Source: an uncultured Duganella sp. (GTDB lineage: Bacteria > Pseudomonadota > Gammaproteobacteria > Burkholderiales > Burkholderiaceae). Taken from it: a stretch of 52,398 nucleotides of DNA. Position numbers and translations under genes: made by a program. Location: assembly GCA_946482335.1 (NCBI GenBank), contig CAMLRG010000012.1, forward strand, positions 1 through 52,398, given 5' to 3'. The stretch's first letter is position 1, and each line of letters starts with the position of its first letter. The notes beneath the pieces are model-generated. The model was not told the origin of the DNA and did not search any database. It saw only the letters and a program-made list of their open reading frames with translations. Shown here one piece after another: positions 41,053 through 49,384 of this stretch.

Positions 41053-43014
41053 ATGCAGGCTTTATCCATGCGCTATTTGCTCTTTATCGCCGGGATGGGC
41101 GGCCTGCTTTATGGGATCGATGTCGGCATCATTGCCGGCGCCCTGCCTTACCTTGAGTCCACCGCTTCCGTCGCGTGGAAGCTGAGCGCGCAGCAACTGA
41201 GCTTCATCGTGGCCGCCGTGCTGCTGGGCTCCGTGCTGTCCTCCTTGTTCGCCGGCGCCATCGCTGACGCCATCGGCCGGCGCTGGGCGATGGTGCTGTC
41301 CGGCGCCCTGTTCACCTTTAGCATTCCCCTGATCGCGCTGTCCGACGGCTACCTGCCGCTGCTGCTTGGCCGCCTGCTGCAGGGCGTCAGCGGCGGACTG
41401 ATTGGCGTGGTGGTGCCGCTGTATCTGGCCGAATGCCTGCGCGCCGACAAGCGCGGGCGCGGTGCGGCCCTGTTCCAGCTGCTGCTGACCATCGGCCTGG
41501 TGGCCGCCGCCGTCATCGGCCTGGTGCAGGCGCAGAGCGTCGACAGCGCTACGCAAGCCGCGCAAGCCTTGCCGGAAGCTGCGCGCGCCGCCGCCGTGTT
41601 CGACGCCAAGGACCACGCCTGGCGCAGCATTTTCTGGATGTGCCTGGCCCCTGGGCTGGTATTCACTTTCGGCAGCGTGCTGCTGGCCGAATCGCCGCGC
41701 TGGCTGGTGCAGCGCGGGCGCCCTGAACAGGCCCGTGCCGCCCTGCTGCGCACCCGTCCCGCCGACGAAGCGGAAACTGAATTGCGCGACATGCTGGCCG
41801 CCTCCGGAGGCGGCACGCGCGCCGCGTCCGCCCGTGCTGACGCCTCCGCAGCCGAGCCCACCGCAGGCGACATCGCTGCCGCGCGCGGCGTCGTCGCCGG
41901 ACGCGATGGCAGCGCGCGCCTTGGCGCGGGAAGCCTGGGCGTCGTCGGCGGCGGCAGCAGCGGCGTCGGCGCCGGCTACGCCGGCGAGGACCGCCTCCTG
42001 AGCCGCCGCTACGTGCTGCCCTTCCTGCTGGCCTGCCTGGTGCTCGCCTGCACCCAGGCGACCGGCATCAACTCGGTGCTGGCTTACGTAGTGAACATCC
42101 TGAACCAGGCCGGCCTTCCCGGCGCCACCGCCAACATGGCCGATGTCGGCCTCAAGCTGCTGAACGCCATCATGACGGTAGTGGCCGTGCTGCTGGTCGA
42201 CCGCAAGGGCCGCAAATTCCTGCTGATGCTGGGCAGCGGCGGCATCGTGATCGCCCTGCTGGCGGCCGGCCTGCTGTTCCGCAGCGCCGAAAGCGAACAG
42301 CGCGACGTGCGCGCCATCGTCGCCGCGCAGGCGCAGGGCGACACCCTGACCCTGCGCCTCGACGCGCAAACCCTGCAGGTGCTGGGTGCCCCGGCTGGCG
42401 CCGGCCCGGATGCCGCGCCGCAGCTGCTGACCGTGTCCTACTCCTACGGCCCCTTCACCAATGTGCAGACCCGCCGCAGCGACGACCCCGCCCTGCCGCC
42501 CATGGTGCTGTCGCGCGCTGACACCGTGCAGCCGGACAGCGTGATCGGCGCCTTCTTCCGCAAGCTGCACCTGAATCCCTTCGCCGATCCGGCGCAAGGC
42601 CGCGACGCCCCGCTGCGCATCGAACAAGCGCGGATCGGAGCCCTGCCATCGGTGGCGCACGGCTGGCAGGTGACGCTGGCCATCTGCCTGTTCGTTGCCA
42701 GCTTCGCCGTCGGCCCCGGCGTGTGCGTCTGGCTCGCCCTGTCAGAGCTGATGCCGACCCGCATCCGCTCCAATGGCATGAGCATCGCGCTGCTGGTCAA
42801 CCAGTTCGTCTCCACCACGATTGCCGCCGTGTTCCTGCCAACCGTTGGCCAGCACGGCTATGCCGCCATGTTCTTCTTCTGGGCCGGCTGCACCGTGGTG
42901 TACTTCCTCGCCGCCGCCTTCCTGCTGCCCGAGACCAAAGGCAAGACGCTGGAAGAAATCGAAGCCCACTTCGCCGGCACGCCGTCGCGCAGTACAGCTG
43001 TGCCGGCGCATTGA
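41053..43014 (+). CDS. Oversized MFS sugar porter, predicted GalNAc importer
   Basis: A 653-residue inner-membrane transporter of the sugar-porter family. Signatures: GIDVGIIAGAL (TM1), DAIGRR (loop 2-3), ESPRWLVQRGRPEQA (loop 6-7), DRKGRK (loop 8-9) and LPETKGKTLEEIE at the C-terminus; twelve membrane helices. Normal members are 450-480 residues; this one has two insertions: a low-complexity Gly/Ala/Ser stretch in the cytoplasmic 6-7 loop (about 250-312) and a region of about 130 residues between TM9 and TM10 (about 409-537), which the topology puts in the periplasm. Start follows AAGGAGACCCA. Last gene of the plus-strand operon. Confidence 0.88.
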   Translation: MQALSMRYLLFIAGMGGLLYGIDVGIIAGALPYLESTASVAWKLSAQQLSFIVAAVLLGSVLSSLFAGAIADAIGRRWAMVLSGALFTFSIPLIALSDGYLPLLLGRLLQGVSGGLIGVVVPLYLAECLRADKRGRGAALFQLLLTIGLVAAAVIGLVQAQSVDSATQAAQALPEAARAAAVFDAKDHAWRSIFWMCLAPGLVFTFGSVLLAESPRWLVQRGRPEQARAALLRTRPADEAETELRDMLAASGGGTRAASARADASAAEPTAGDIAAARGVVAGRDGSARLGAGSLGVVGGGSSGVGAGYAGEDRLLSRRYVLPFLLACLVLACTQATGINSVLAYVVNILNQAGLPGATANMADVGLKLLNAIMTVVAVLLVDRKGRKFLLMLGSGGIVIALLAAGLLFRSAESEQRDVRAIVAAQAQGDTLTLRLDAQTLQVLGAPAGAGPDAAPQLLTVSYSYGPFTNVQTRRSDDPALPPMVLSRADTVQPDSVIGAFFRKLHLNPFADPAQGRDAPLRIEQARIGALPSVAHGWQVTLAICLFVASFAVGPGVCVWLALSELMPTRIRSNGMSIALLVNQFVSTTIAAVFLPTVGQHGYAAMFFFWAGCTVVYFLAAAFLLPETKGKTLEEIEAHFAGTPSRSTAVPAH

Positions 43015-43037
43015 GGAACGGGCAGGCGGGCGCTTAA

Positions 43038-43979
43038 TCATTTCCTCGCCATTGCGGCAAGTTCTTTGATCGGTATATGGAAACTTTCGCCGCCATGTAG
43101 CCGTTCTGCTGCAAAGTCGATGAAGCGACGGACTCGGCTCGGCATGTCCGTACGTTGTGCGTAATACAGATAGAGTCCCATGCGCTCGCTTGTGCTGCTT
43201 ATCAGCAGCGGCACAAGTGTGCCTGCCCGGAATTCCGCGGTAGCGTTGATGCTGTCGATTTGACCGACGCCGATACCGCTTAGCACAGCGTGCATCTCGG
43301 CCTCCGGGTCACTGCAGCAGACGATGAAATCCATCGACCTGTACGAGACTTCCCCATCAATCTGGAATTCCCATGGAACGGGCCGTCCGGTCCCGGGCTG
43401 GCGATAGCCGATACACCTGTGCGATGCCAGGTCATCGATGCTTTGGGGGACACCGTTCCTCTCCAAATACGCCTGCGTTGCGCACACAACCAGCTGAATC
43501 GGAAACAACCAGCGGGACACTACCTGCGAAGTAGGCGCATTGCCCGCCTTGAAGCCCAGGTCAATGCGTTCGCCGACGTTATCGGTATTGCGGTCCTCAA
43601 GCACCAGGTCGAAGGTCACGCCAGGATGAAGGCTGCTGAACTCCGCCACCAGTGGCATCAGGACTTTTCGTCCTACTGCTCCGCCGGCACTGATGCGTAT
43701 CAAGCCCTCGTCGCCCTTGGCCGAATTCTTCACGCGATTTAACGCGCCGGCAAAGCCTTCCATGCTGGCGCGCACCGAATCGAGCAACAACTGCCCATCT
43801 TCAGTCAGCGAATTTTGCCGCGTTGTCCGGTGAAACAGACGTACGCCCAGGTAATGCTCCAGCTGCCGGACATTCTTGCTCACGGCTTGCGGCGTGGTGC
43901 CCTGGGCCGTTGCTGCCTTGTTAAAGCTGCCCAGCTCAGCTGCCCGAATAAAGGTTGAGATTGCTCGAAGTTCGTCCAT
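43038..43979 (-). CDS. LysR-family transcriptional regulator
   Basis: A 313-residue LTTR, CrgA-like: MDELRAISTFIRAAELGSFNKAA, TPQAVSKNVRQLEHYLG, RLFHRTTRQNSLTEDGQLLLDSV, then an effector-binding domain. The start at 43979 (MDELRAI) is preferred to a 43-codon upstream extension because it matches where the HTH begins in relatives. Divergent from the SDR gene 144 bp away and likely regulates it. Confidence 0.9.
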   Translation of the reverse strand: MDELRAISTFIRAAELGSFNKAATAQGTTPQAVSKNVRQLEHYLGVRLFHRTTRQNSLTEDGQLLLDSVRASMEGFAGALNRVKNSAKGDEGLIRISAGGAVGRKVLMPLVAEFSSLHPGVTFDLVLEDRNTDNVGERIDLGFKAGNAPTSQVVSRWLFPIQLVVCATQAYLERNGVPQSIDDLASHRCIGYRQPGTGRPVPWEFQIDGEVSYRSMDFIVCCSDPEAEMHAVLSGIGVGQIDSINATAEFRAGTLVPLLISSTSERMGLYLYYAQRTDMPSRVRRFIDFAAERLHGGESFHIPIKELAAMARK

Positions 43980-44123
43980 GGCTATTAGCTTAGCAACTTC
44001 GCGCCAATTAGCAACTTTCAGTTGTCTTTGATATCGCCGGTTCGTAACTACCGGGTGGGTCTGGCTTTCCCTAAAGTGGCCCATGTCAACCGACACATCA
44101 TCAACCACTGAAGGAGTTACAAC

Positions 44124-44894
44124 ATGAACACCATCGCTAAAGATCTGGCTGGCCGCGTCGCGGTTGTTACTGGTGCATCGAGCGGCATGGGCCGCGCTAC
44201 CGCACTGTTGTTGGCCTCACGCGGCGCGAAAGTCGCACTGCTGGCCCGCCGTAAAGATGCGCTGGATGCGGTTGCCGCCGAAATTCAGCAACTGGGCGGC
44301 GAGGCCATCGCCGTCACCACCGACGTCACCGACCAAACGTCTGTCGAGGCCGCTGCAGCAACGGTGCGCAAGCAACTGGGCAATGCCGACCTGGTATTTA
44401 ACAACGCTGGGTTGATGCTGCCAGGTGCGATTGGTGCCCAACCCCAGCGCGAATGGGAATCCCAGATCGACCTGAACGTTACCGGCGCAATGCGCGTTAT
44501 CCAGGCCTTCATTCCGCAAATGGAGGAAGCGGCAGCGCAAGGTAAGGTCGTCGACCTGATCAACACCTCGTCTATCGCTGGTCAGTACGTGTTTGGCTAC
44601 TTCGCGGTGTATTCGGCTACCAAAGCATTCGTCAGCCACCTGACGCGCCACCTGCGTGTGGAACTGGGCCCAAAGAACATCCGCGTGTCGGTGATCGAGC
44701 CTGGCATCACCGAGACCGAACTGCAAAGCCACTTCACCTTCCAGGGCGCGATCGACTGGCTGGAAAACGCGTCCAAGTCGATCGACTTCCTCAAAGCGGA
44801 AGACATCGCTGAAACCGTCGGCTTCATTGTCTCGATGCCCAAGCACGTGAACATGCAGCAGATCGTCATCATGCCAACGAAAGAGGGTATCTGA
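44124..44894 (+). CDS. Short-chain dehydrogenase/reductase
   Basis: A 256-residue classical SDR: cofactor motif TGASSGMG (16-23), NNAG (93-96), catalytic serine in INTSSIAG (149-150) and YSATK (Y163, K167). An arginine-rich ARRKDAL after the second strand favours NADP(H). Substrate unknown. The start follows GAAGGAGTTACAAC. Divergent from a LysR gene. Confidence 0.93.
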   Translation: MNTIAKDLAGRVAVVTGASSGMGRATALLLASRGAKVALLARRKDALDAVAAEIQQLGGEAIAVTTDVTDQTSVEAAAATVRKQLGNADLVFNNAGLMLPGAIGAQPQREWESQIDLNVTGAMRVIQAFIPQMEEAAAQGKVVDLINTSSIAGQYVFGYFAVYSATKAFVSHLTRHLRVELGPKNIRVSVIEPGITETELQSHFTFQGAIDWLENASKSIDFLKAEDIAETVGFIVSMPKHVNMQQIVIMPTKEGI

Positions 44895-44927
44895 TGCCCA
44901 TGACTCCTTGGGAACCTCGTTGAGAAT

Positions 44928-44950
44928 TTTTTTGTGCGCCGCACAAAAAA
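44928..44950. promoter_or_regulatory. 23-bp perfect palindrome in front of the infA leader
   Basis: TTTTTTGTGCG (44928-44938) and CGCACAAAAAA (44940-44950) are exact inverted copies around one base. It covers the -35 region of a likely promoter (TTGTGC at 44932-44937, TACACT at 44957-44962, spacing 19, slightly long). It may be an operator; as an intrinsic terminator it lacks a GC-rich stem of useful length followed by U's on the plus strand. Confidence 0.45.
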
Positions 44951-44965
44951 CTGTGTTACACTGCG

Positions 44966-45144
44966 TTCTGCGGTGAAGTACTCGAGAACTTCACCTTGTA
45001 GCACCAAACATTGGTCACAGGCTGGCACCACGCAGATAGCATGGGCTGACCGCTCCGCACCGCGCAGATAGCACGGGCTGGAGCAGCGATTGAAACATTG
45101 GCATTACATTGAAACGAAGCCCGCAAGACAGCGGGCTTTTTTTT
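44966..45144 (+). ncRNA. Candidate structured leader or small RNA upstream of infA
   Basis: From a promoter near 44957 to an intrinsic terminator at 45144 runs a segment of about 180 nt with no coding potential. It contains hairpin GGTGAAGT/ACTTCACC (44972-44979/44988-44995, loop with CTCGAG) and two copies of CGCAGATAGCAyGGGCTG (45031-45048, 45063-45080; 17 of 18 bases agree). The terminator ends 35 bp before the infA start, leaving little room for a separate infA promoter, so the segment either is an independent RNA or is an attenuator leader. Transcription itself is not shown by the sequence. Confidence 0.5.
45117..45144 (+). terminator. Intrinsic terminator between the leader and infA
   Basis: AAGCCCGC (45117-45124) pairs with GCGGGCTT (45131-45138) around AAGACA and continues into a run of T to 45144. 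Classic rho-independent form. Its position directly before infA is the point of interest. Confidence 0.92.
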
Positions 45145-45178
45145 CGCCCCTCGCCCCCAATCGCATCAAGGAAAGCAC

Positions 45179-45439
45179 ATGGCAAAAGAAGAATTAATCG
45201 AAATGAACGGCATGGTCACCGAAATCCTGCCCGACCAACGCTTCCGCGTCGACCTGGACAACGGCCACAAGCTGGTGGCCTACACCGCCGGCCGCATGAA
45301 GAAGAACTTCATCCGCATCCTGGCCGGCGATAAGGTTACCCTGGAACTCTCGCCCTACGACCTGAGCAAGGGCCGCATCGTGTTCCGCCACATCGAGAAA
45401 CGCGGCAGCCCCGCACCGCGCCCACCGCGCCGCCGCTGA
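45179..45439 (+). CDS. infA: Translation initiation factor IF-1
   Basis: An 86-residue S1/OB-fold protein that occupies the ribosomal A site during initiation. It matches the IF-1 consensus from [24 protein letters not shown] through [31 protein letters not shown], then has about 15 extra residues rich in Pro and Arg ([11 protein letters not shown]). The start is preceded by AAGGAAAGCAC. It is not in a ribosomal operon, so it may be a second, stand-alone infA; an internal terminator upstream suggests control by read-through. Confidence 0.95.
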   Translation: MAKEELIEMNGMVTEILPDQRFRVDLDNGHKLVAYTAGRMKKNFIRILAGDKVTLELSPYDLSKGRIVFRHIEKRGSPAPRPPRRR

Positions 45440-45467
45440 GAACGGCGCGAAGACATTTACTCCCATT

Positions 45468-45548
45468 ATTAAAGTCGGGGTCAGCTCTGGCAACCGGACA
45501 TTTCGCTACGCGAAATGTCCGGTTGCCAGAGCTGACCCCGACTTTAAT
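45468..45548. repeat. Perfect palindrome with 39-bp arms
   Basis: Positions 45468-45506 and 45510-45548 are exact inverted copies separated by TAC, forming an 81-nt hairpin. It lies between the convergent infA and Sel1 genes and opens with ATTAAAGTCGGGGTCAG, which shares GGGGTCAG with the REP-like copy B. Could serve as a bidirectional terminator; the perfect arms also suggest a recent or selected mobile palindrome. Confidence 0.9.
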
Positions 45549-45554
45549 CGTGGC

Positions 45555-47156
45555 TCAAGCGGGCAGCAGTTCGGGGGCGGCGCGCAGGGCCGCCAGTTGG
45601 TGGGGCTGCAGGCGGGCGGCGGCGGCGCTGAGGTGGCGGCTGGCGGCGGGCAGGCCGCTGCGTTCGGCCAGCGACAGCCAGCGCCAGGCTTGTTCCGGGT
45701 CGGCGGGCGTGCCCTGGCCGGACAGGAACATCAGGCCGGCATTCAGCTGCGCACGGGCGTGGCCCTGGCGTGCGGCGGCCAGGTACCAGGACAGCGCTTG
45801 CTTGAAGTCGCGCGGCAAGCCCTGGCCGTTGTCGTAGCGCAGGCCCAGCGTGAAGCAGGCCAGCGTGTGGCCCTGCTCGGCGGCCTTGCGGTACCAGGCG
45901 TTGGCTTGCGCCAGGTCGGGCGCGGGGCCGTCGTCGCGGTCGTGCAGCTGGCCCAGCATGAATTGCGCGGCGACGTAATCCTGTTCGGCGGCGCGGCGGA
46001 ACCAGCCCAGCGCCTTGCGCCCATCCTGCGGCACGCCCTGTCCCAGCTCGTAGCGCAGGCCGAGGTCGAACTGGGCGCGCAAATGGCCCTGGTCGGCCGC
46101 CTTGCGGTACCAGAAGATGGCTTCCTGCTGGTCGCGCGGCACGCCGTGGCCCTGCTCGTACAACAGCGCCAGATGGTATTGCGCGGCCGGGAAGCCGGCA
46201 TCGGCCGCCTTGCGGTACCAGCGCGCCGCTTCGCGGTAATCCTGCGCCACGCCCTGGCCGTGGTCGTAGCGCTGGCCCAGGTTGTTCTGCGCCCCGGCGT
46301 GGCCCAGCTCCGCGGCGCGGCGGTACCATTGCAGCGCCAGTTGCTCGTCGCGCGGCACGCCGTGGCCGTTGTCGTAGATCAGGCCAAGGTTGAATTGCGA
46401 GCTGACGTGGTCCTGCTCGGCCGCCAGCGTGTACCACTTGATGGCGCGCGCCGCGTCGGGCGGCACGTCCTGGCCCTTGTCGTAGCGCAGCGCCAGGTTG
46501 AATTGCGCCGGCGCGTAACCTTGTTCGGCCGCCTTGCGGAACCAGCCCAGTGCCTGCTTGCCGTCCTGCGCCACGCCCTGTCCATTGTCGTAGCGCAGGC
46601 CGAGGTTGAACTGGGCGCGCGCATAGCCCTGGTCGGCGGCCTTGCGGTACCACATGATCGCTTGCGTGTAATCCTGCGGCACGCCCTTGCCGGTGTCGTA
46701 CATCATGCCCAGGTTGTTTTGCGCGCCGGGGTCGCCCTGTTCGGCGGCCTTGGCGAACCAGTAGCGTGCCTGCTCGGTGTCGTGCTCCACGCCCTGGCCC
46801 TTGGCGTACAGCCAGCCCAGGTTGTACTGGGCGGCGGCATAGCCCTGCTCGGCCGCCAGCTGGTACCAGTGCGCCGCTTCGGCGAAGTCGACGTCGACGC
46901 CCTGGCCTTTCTGGTACATCACGCCCAGGTTGTATTGCGCGTGCTCCAGGCCCGCGTTGGCGGCCTGGCGGTACCACGCCGCGGCCAGCTCATAGCTTTG
47001 CGCCACGCCCTGGCCGTTGAAATACATGAAGCCCAGGCTGTGCTGGGCGTTGGCCACGCCGCGCTCGGCGAGCTGGCGCACGCGCAGGAATTCGGCGGCG
47101 AAATTGCCGTCGCGGGCGCCGGCGTCGTCGGGGTCGGTCGGGGTCGTGCGCTGCAT
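45555..47156 (-). CDS. Sel1-repeat protein (13 repeats)
   Basis: A 533-residue protein built almost wholly of 36-residue Sel1-like repeats: thirteen consecutive units from residue 37 to about 504, each of form AQxNLGxxYxxGQGVxxDxxxAxxWYRKAAEQGxxx, with a short N-terminal lead and an alpha-helical tail. No signal peptide. Sel1 arrays form superhelical scaffolds for protein interaction, often in signalling. It lies 7 bp after the receiver-GGDEF-EAL gene, with an AAGGA ribosome site spanning its stop, so it is the third cistron of the operon and a likely partner of those signalling proteins. Confidence 0.93.
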   Translation of the reverse strand: MQRTTPTDPDDAGARDGNFAAEFLRVRQLAERGVANAQHSLGFMYFNGQGVAQSYELAAAWYRQAANAGLEHAQYNLGVMYQKGQGVDVDFAEAAHWYQLAAEQGYAAAQYNLGWLYAKGQGVEHDTEQARYWFAKAAEQGDPGAQNNLGMMYDTGKGVPQDYTQAIMWYRKAADQGYARAQFNLGLRYDNGQGVAQDGKQALGWFRKAAEQGYAPAQFNLALRYDKGQDVPPDAARAIKWYTLAAEQDHVSSQFNLGLIYDNGHGVPRDEQLALQWYRRAAELGHAGAQNNLGQRYDHGQGVAQDYREAARWYRKAADAGFPAAQYHLALLYEQGHGVPRDQQEAIFWYRKAADQGHLRAQFDLGLRYELGQGVPQDGRKALGWFRRAAEQDYVAAQFMLGQLHDRDDGPAPDLAQANAWYRKAAEQGHTLACFTLGLRYDNGQGLPRDFKQALSWYLAAARQGHARAQLNAGLMFLSGQGTPADPEQAWRWLSLAERSGLPAASRHLSAAAARLQPHQLAALRAAPELLPA

Positions 47157-47163
47157 GAAATCC

Positions 47164-49377
47164 TTAAGCCTGGATCGCCAGGCGCGGCCCGGCCGGCACG
47201 GCGGGCGCGTCGGCCTGGTGCTGCGCCGCCAGCATTTCCATGAACGTGGTCAGGGCGAGCGGCCGGTAGTACAGGTAACCCTGCATGGTGGCGCAGCCGT
47301 TGGCGGCCAGGTAGCGCGCCTGCACTTCCGTTTCCACGCCTTCGGCCACCAGGTGCAGGCCCAGGCCGCGCGCGATCGAGATGATGGCCAGGATCACCGG
47401 ATAGTGGCCATGCTCGTCATGGATCTCCTTGACGAAGCTCTGGTCGATCTTGATGGTGTGGATCGGGAAGCGGTGCAGGTAGGACAGCGAGGAATAACCG
47501 GTGCCGAAATCGTCGATCGCCACCGATACGCCCAGCTGGCACAGCTTGTTCAGCTGCTCGATGGCGTACTGCGGGTTGCGGATGCAGATGTTCTCGGTGA
47601 TCTCCACCTCGATCTGCGACGGCGAAATCTGGTAGCGCGCCAGCGCGTTGCGCATCTTTTCGAAGAAGTCGCCGCGGTCGAGGTACTGCGGCGACAGGTT
47701 CAGCGACAGGCGGATATTGTCGGCGCCATTGGCGTTCCACAGCAGCACGTCGCGGCACAGGGCGCCGATCATCCAGTCCGAGATGGGCAGCATCAAGCCG
47801 TTTTCCTCGGCGAATGGCAGGAATTCGCCGGCCGACAGCAGGCCGCGCGTCGGATGGTTCCAGCGCATCAGGCCTTCGGCGCCGATGATGCGGCCGCTGG
47901 CCATGTCGACCTGCGGCTGGTAGTACATTTCCAGCTCGTTGTTCTCCAGCGCCTTGCGCAGCGACTGCTCCAGCGCGATCTTCTGGTGCGACATGTCCTG
48001 CATCGAGGCGTGGTAGAAGCTGTGGCCGTTCTTGCCCTGCGCCTTGGCCTGGTACATCGCGATGTCGGCATGGCGCAGCAGCTCCTCGATCGAGTCGCCG
48101 TCGCTCGGGTACACCGCGATGCCGATCGAGGCCGAGATGTGCACCACGTGGCCATCGAGGTCGAACGGCGCCTGCAGCACTTCCTGGAACTTGTCGGCGA
48201 TGGCCTTGGCATCGGCGCGGTCGCGCAGCTCGGGCAGCACGATGGTGAATTCGTCGCCGGAATGGCGCGCCAGCGTGTCGCCCTTGCGCAGGCATTCCTT
48301 CAGGCGCCGCGCGGCCTGCTGCAGCAATTCGTCGCCCTTGACGTGGCCCAGCGTGTCGTTGACCAGCTTGAAGCGGTCCAGGTCGATGAACATCACGGCC
48401 AGCTCGGTGAGCTTGCGCTTGGCCTGGATCACGGCCAGGCCCAGGCGGTCCTTGAACAGGATGCGGTTGGGCAGGTCGGTCAGGATGTCGTGGTAGGCCT
48501 GGTAGGAAATCATTTCCTCGGCGCGCTTGCGGTCGGTGATGTCGCGCGCCACGCCGTAGGTGCCGAAGAATTCGTGCGTGGCCACTTCCTCGCCCGGCAC
48601 GTGCATGCCGATCGCGTTGAGGGAAATGGTCATCAGGGTATTGTTGAAGGTGCGGTCGCCGGCGGCGCTGTTGTTGCACTTCAGGCGCAGCTCGACGTTG
48701 CGCGAGGCGCGCTCGTCGACGCGGCGTTCGTTGAACACGTAGCGCGCGCGCTCCTGGTCTTCCTCGTGCACCAGCACCGAGTAGTGGCGGCCGATCAGCT
48801 CCTCGCGCGCATAGCCCAGCAGCTGGTACGCGCGGTCGTTGACGAAGGTGAAGCAGCCTTCATGGTTCAGGGTGTAGATGATGTCGGGCGAGCTGTCCAC
48901 CAGGTAGCGGTACATCTTTTCCGAGTTTTCCAGGCGCTGCGCGATGCGCGCATTGTCGACCGCCAGGCGGCGCTTTTGCAGCGCGTTCTCCACCGTCTTG
49001 AGCAGCTCCGGCGGGTTGTACGGCTTGCGCAGGTAATCGTAGGCGCCGCGCTTCAGGGCGCCGATGGCGGCCTCGATGCCGGCCTCGCCACTCATCACGA
49101 TCACGTCGCAATCGATCTCGCGCGCATTGACGAAATCCATGATCTCATGGCCGCTCATATCCGGCAGGCGCAGGTCCAGCAGCAGCAGGTCGAATTGCTG
49201 GCGGCTCAGTTGGGCCAGGGCTTCGGCGCCGTTGGTGGCGGTCACCAGCTGGTAGCAGTCCTGCACGCGCAGCAGCTCGTACAGCGACGACAGCAGGCGC
49301 GGTTCATCGTCCACCAGCAGCAGGCGCGGCTGGAATTCCGGGGCATGGGTCGGGGGCGTCGGGAGGATCGGGTTCAT
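47164..49377 (-). CDS. Response regulator with PAS, GGDEF and EAL domains
   Basis: A 737-residue cytosolic c-di-GMP protein. Receiver (17-130): phosphoacceptor D68, D23/D24, K118. PAS about 155-280. GGDEF domain about 290-455 with active-site motif SGDEF (373-377) in place of GGDEF. EAL domain about 470-715 with EGL (501-503) in place of EAL, then N560, E592-E595 region EITEN, DDFGTG, KIDQS, EGVETE and QGYLYYRPL. The first position change in GGDEF is seen in active cyclases; the EAL change is less usual but other ligands are present. Start at 49377; 7 bp downstream of the kinase gene, so the two are a predicted two-component pair. Confidence 0.92.
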   Translation of the reverse strand: MNPILPTPPTHAPEFQPRLLLVDDEPRLLSSLYELLRVQDCYQLVTATNGAEALAQLSRQQFDLLLLDLRLPDMSGHEIMDFVNAREIDCDVIVMSGEAGIEAAIGALKRGAYDYLRKPYNPPELLKTVENALQKRRLAVDNARIAQRLENSEKMYRYLVDSSPDIIYTLNHEGCFTFVNDRAYQLLGYAREELIGRHYSVLVHEEDQERARYVFNERRVDERASRNVELRLKCNNSAAGDRTFNNTLMTISLNAIGMHVPGEEVATHEFFGTYGVARDITDRKRAEEMISYQAYHDILTDLPNRILFKDRLGLAVIQAKRKLTELAVMFIDLDRFKLVNDTLGHVKGDELLQQAARRLKECLRKGDTLARHSGDEFTIVLPELRDRADAKAIADKFQEVLQAPFDLDGHVVHISASIGIAVYPSDGDSIEELLRHADIAMYQAKAQGKNGHSFYHASMQDMSHQKIALEQSLRKALENNELEMYYQPQVDMASGRIIGAEGLMRWNHPTRGLLSAGEFLPFAEENGLMLPISDWMIGALCRDVLLWNANGADNIRLSLNLSPQYLDRGDFFEKMRNALARYQISPSQIEVEITENICIRNPQYAIEQLNKLCQLGVSVAIDDFGTGYSSLSYLHRFPIHTIKIDQSFVKEIHDEHGHYPVILAIISIARGLGLHLVAEGVETEVQARYLAANGCATMQGYLYYRPLALTTFMEMLAAQHQADAPAVPAGPRLAIQA

Positions 49378-49384
49378 GCTGGCC

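Noticed and set aside
44928..44950. The TTTTTTGTGCG dyad as a terminator of the SDR gene
   Set aside because: No GC-rich stem followed by a U-run on the plus strand; better regarded as an operator or promoter element.
45597..47243. Long plus-strand ORF with repeated LRHALAVVVAQ-like text
   Set aside because: The periodicity mirrors the 36-codon Sel1 repeats on the minus strand.
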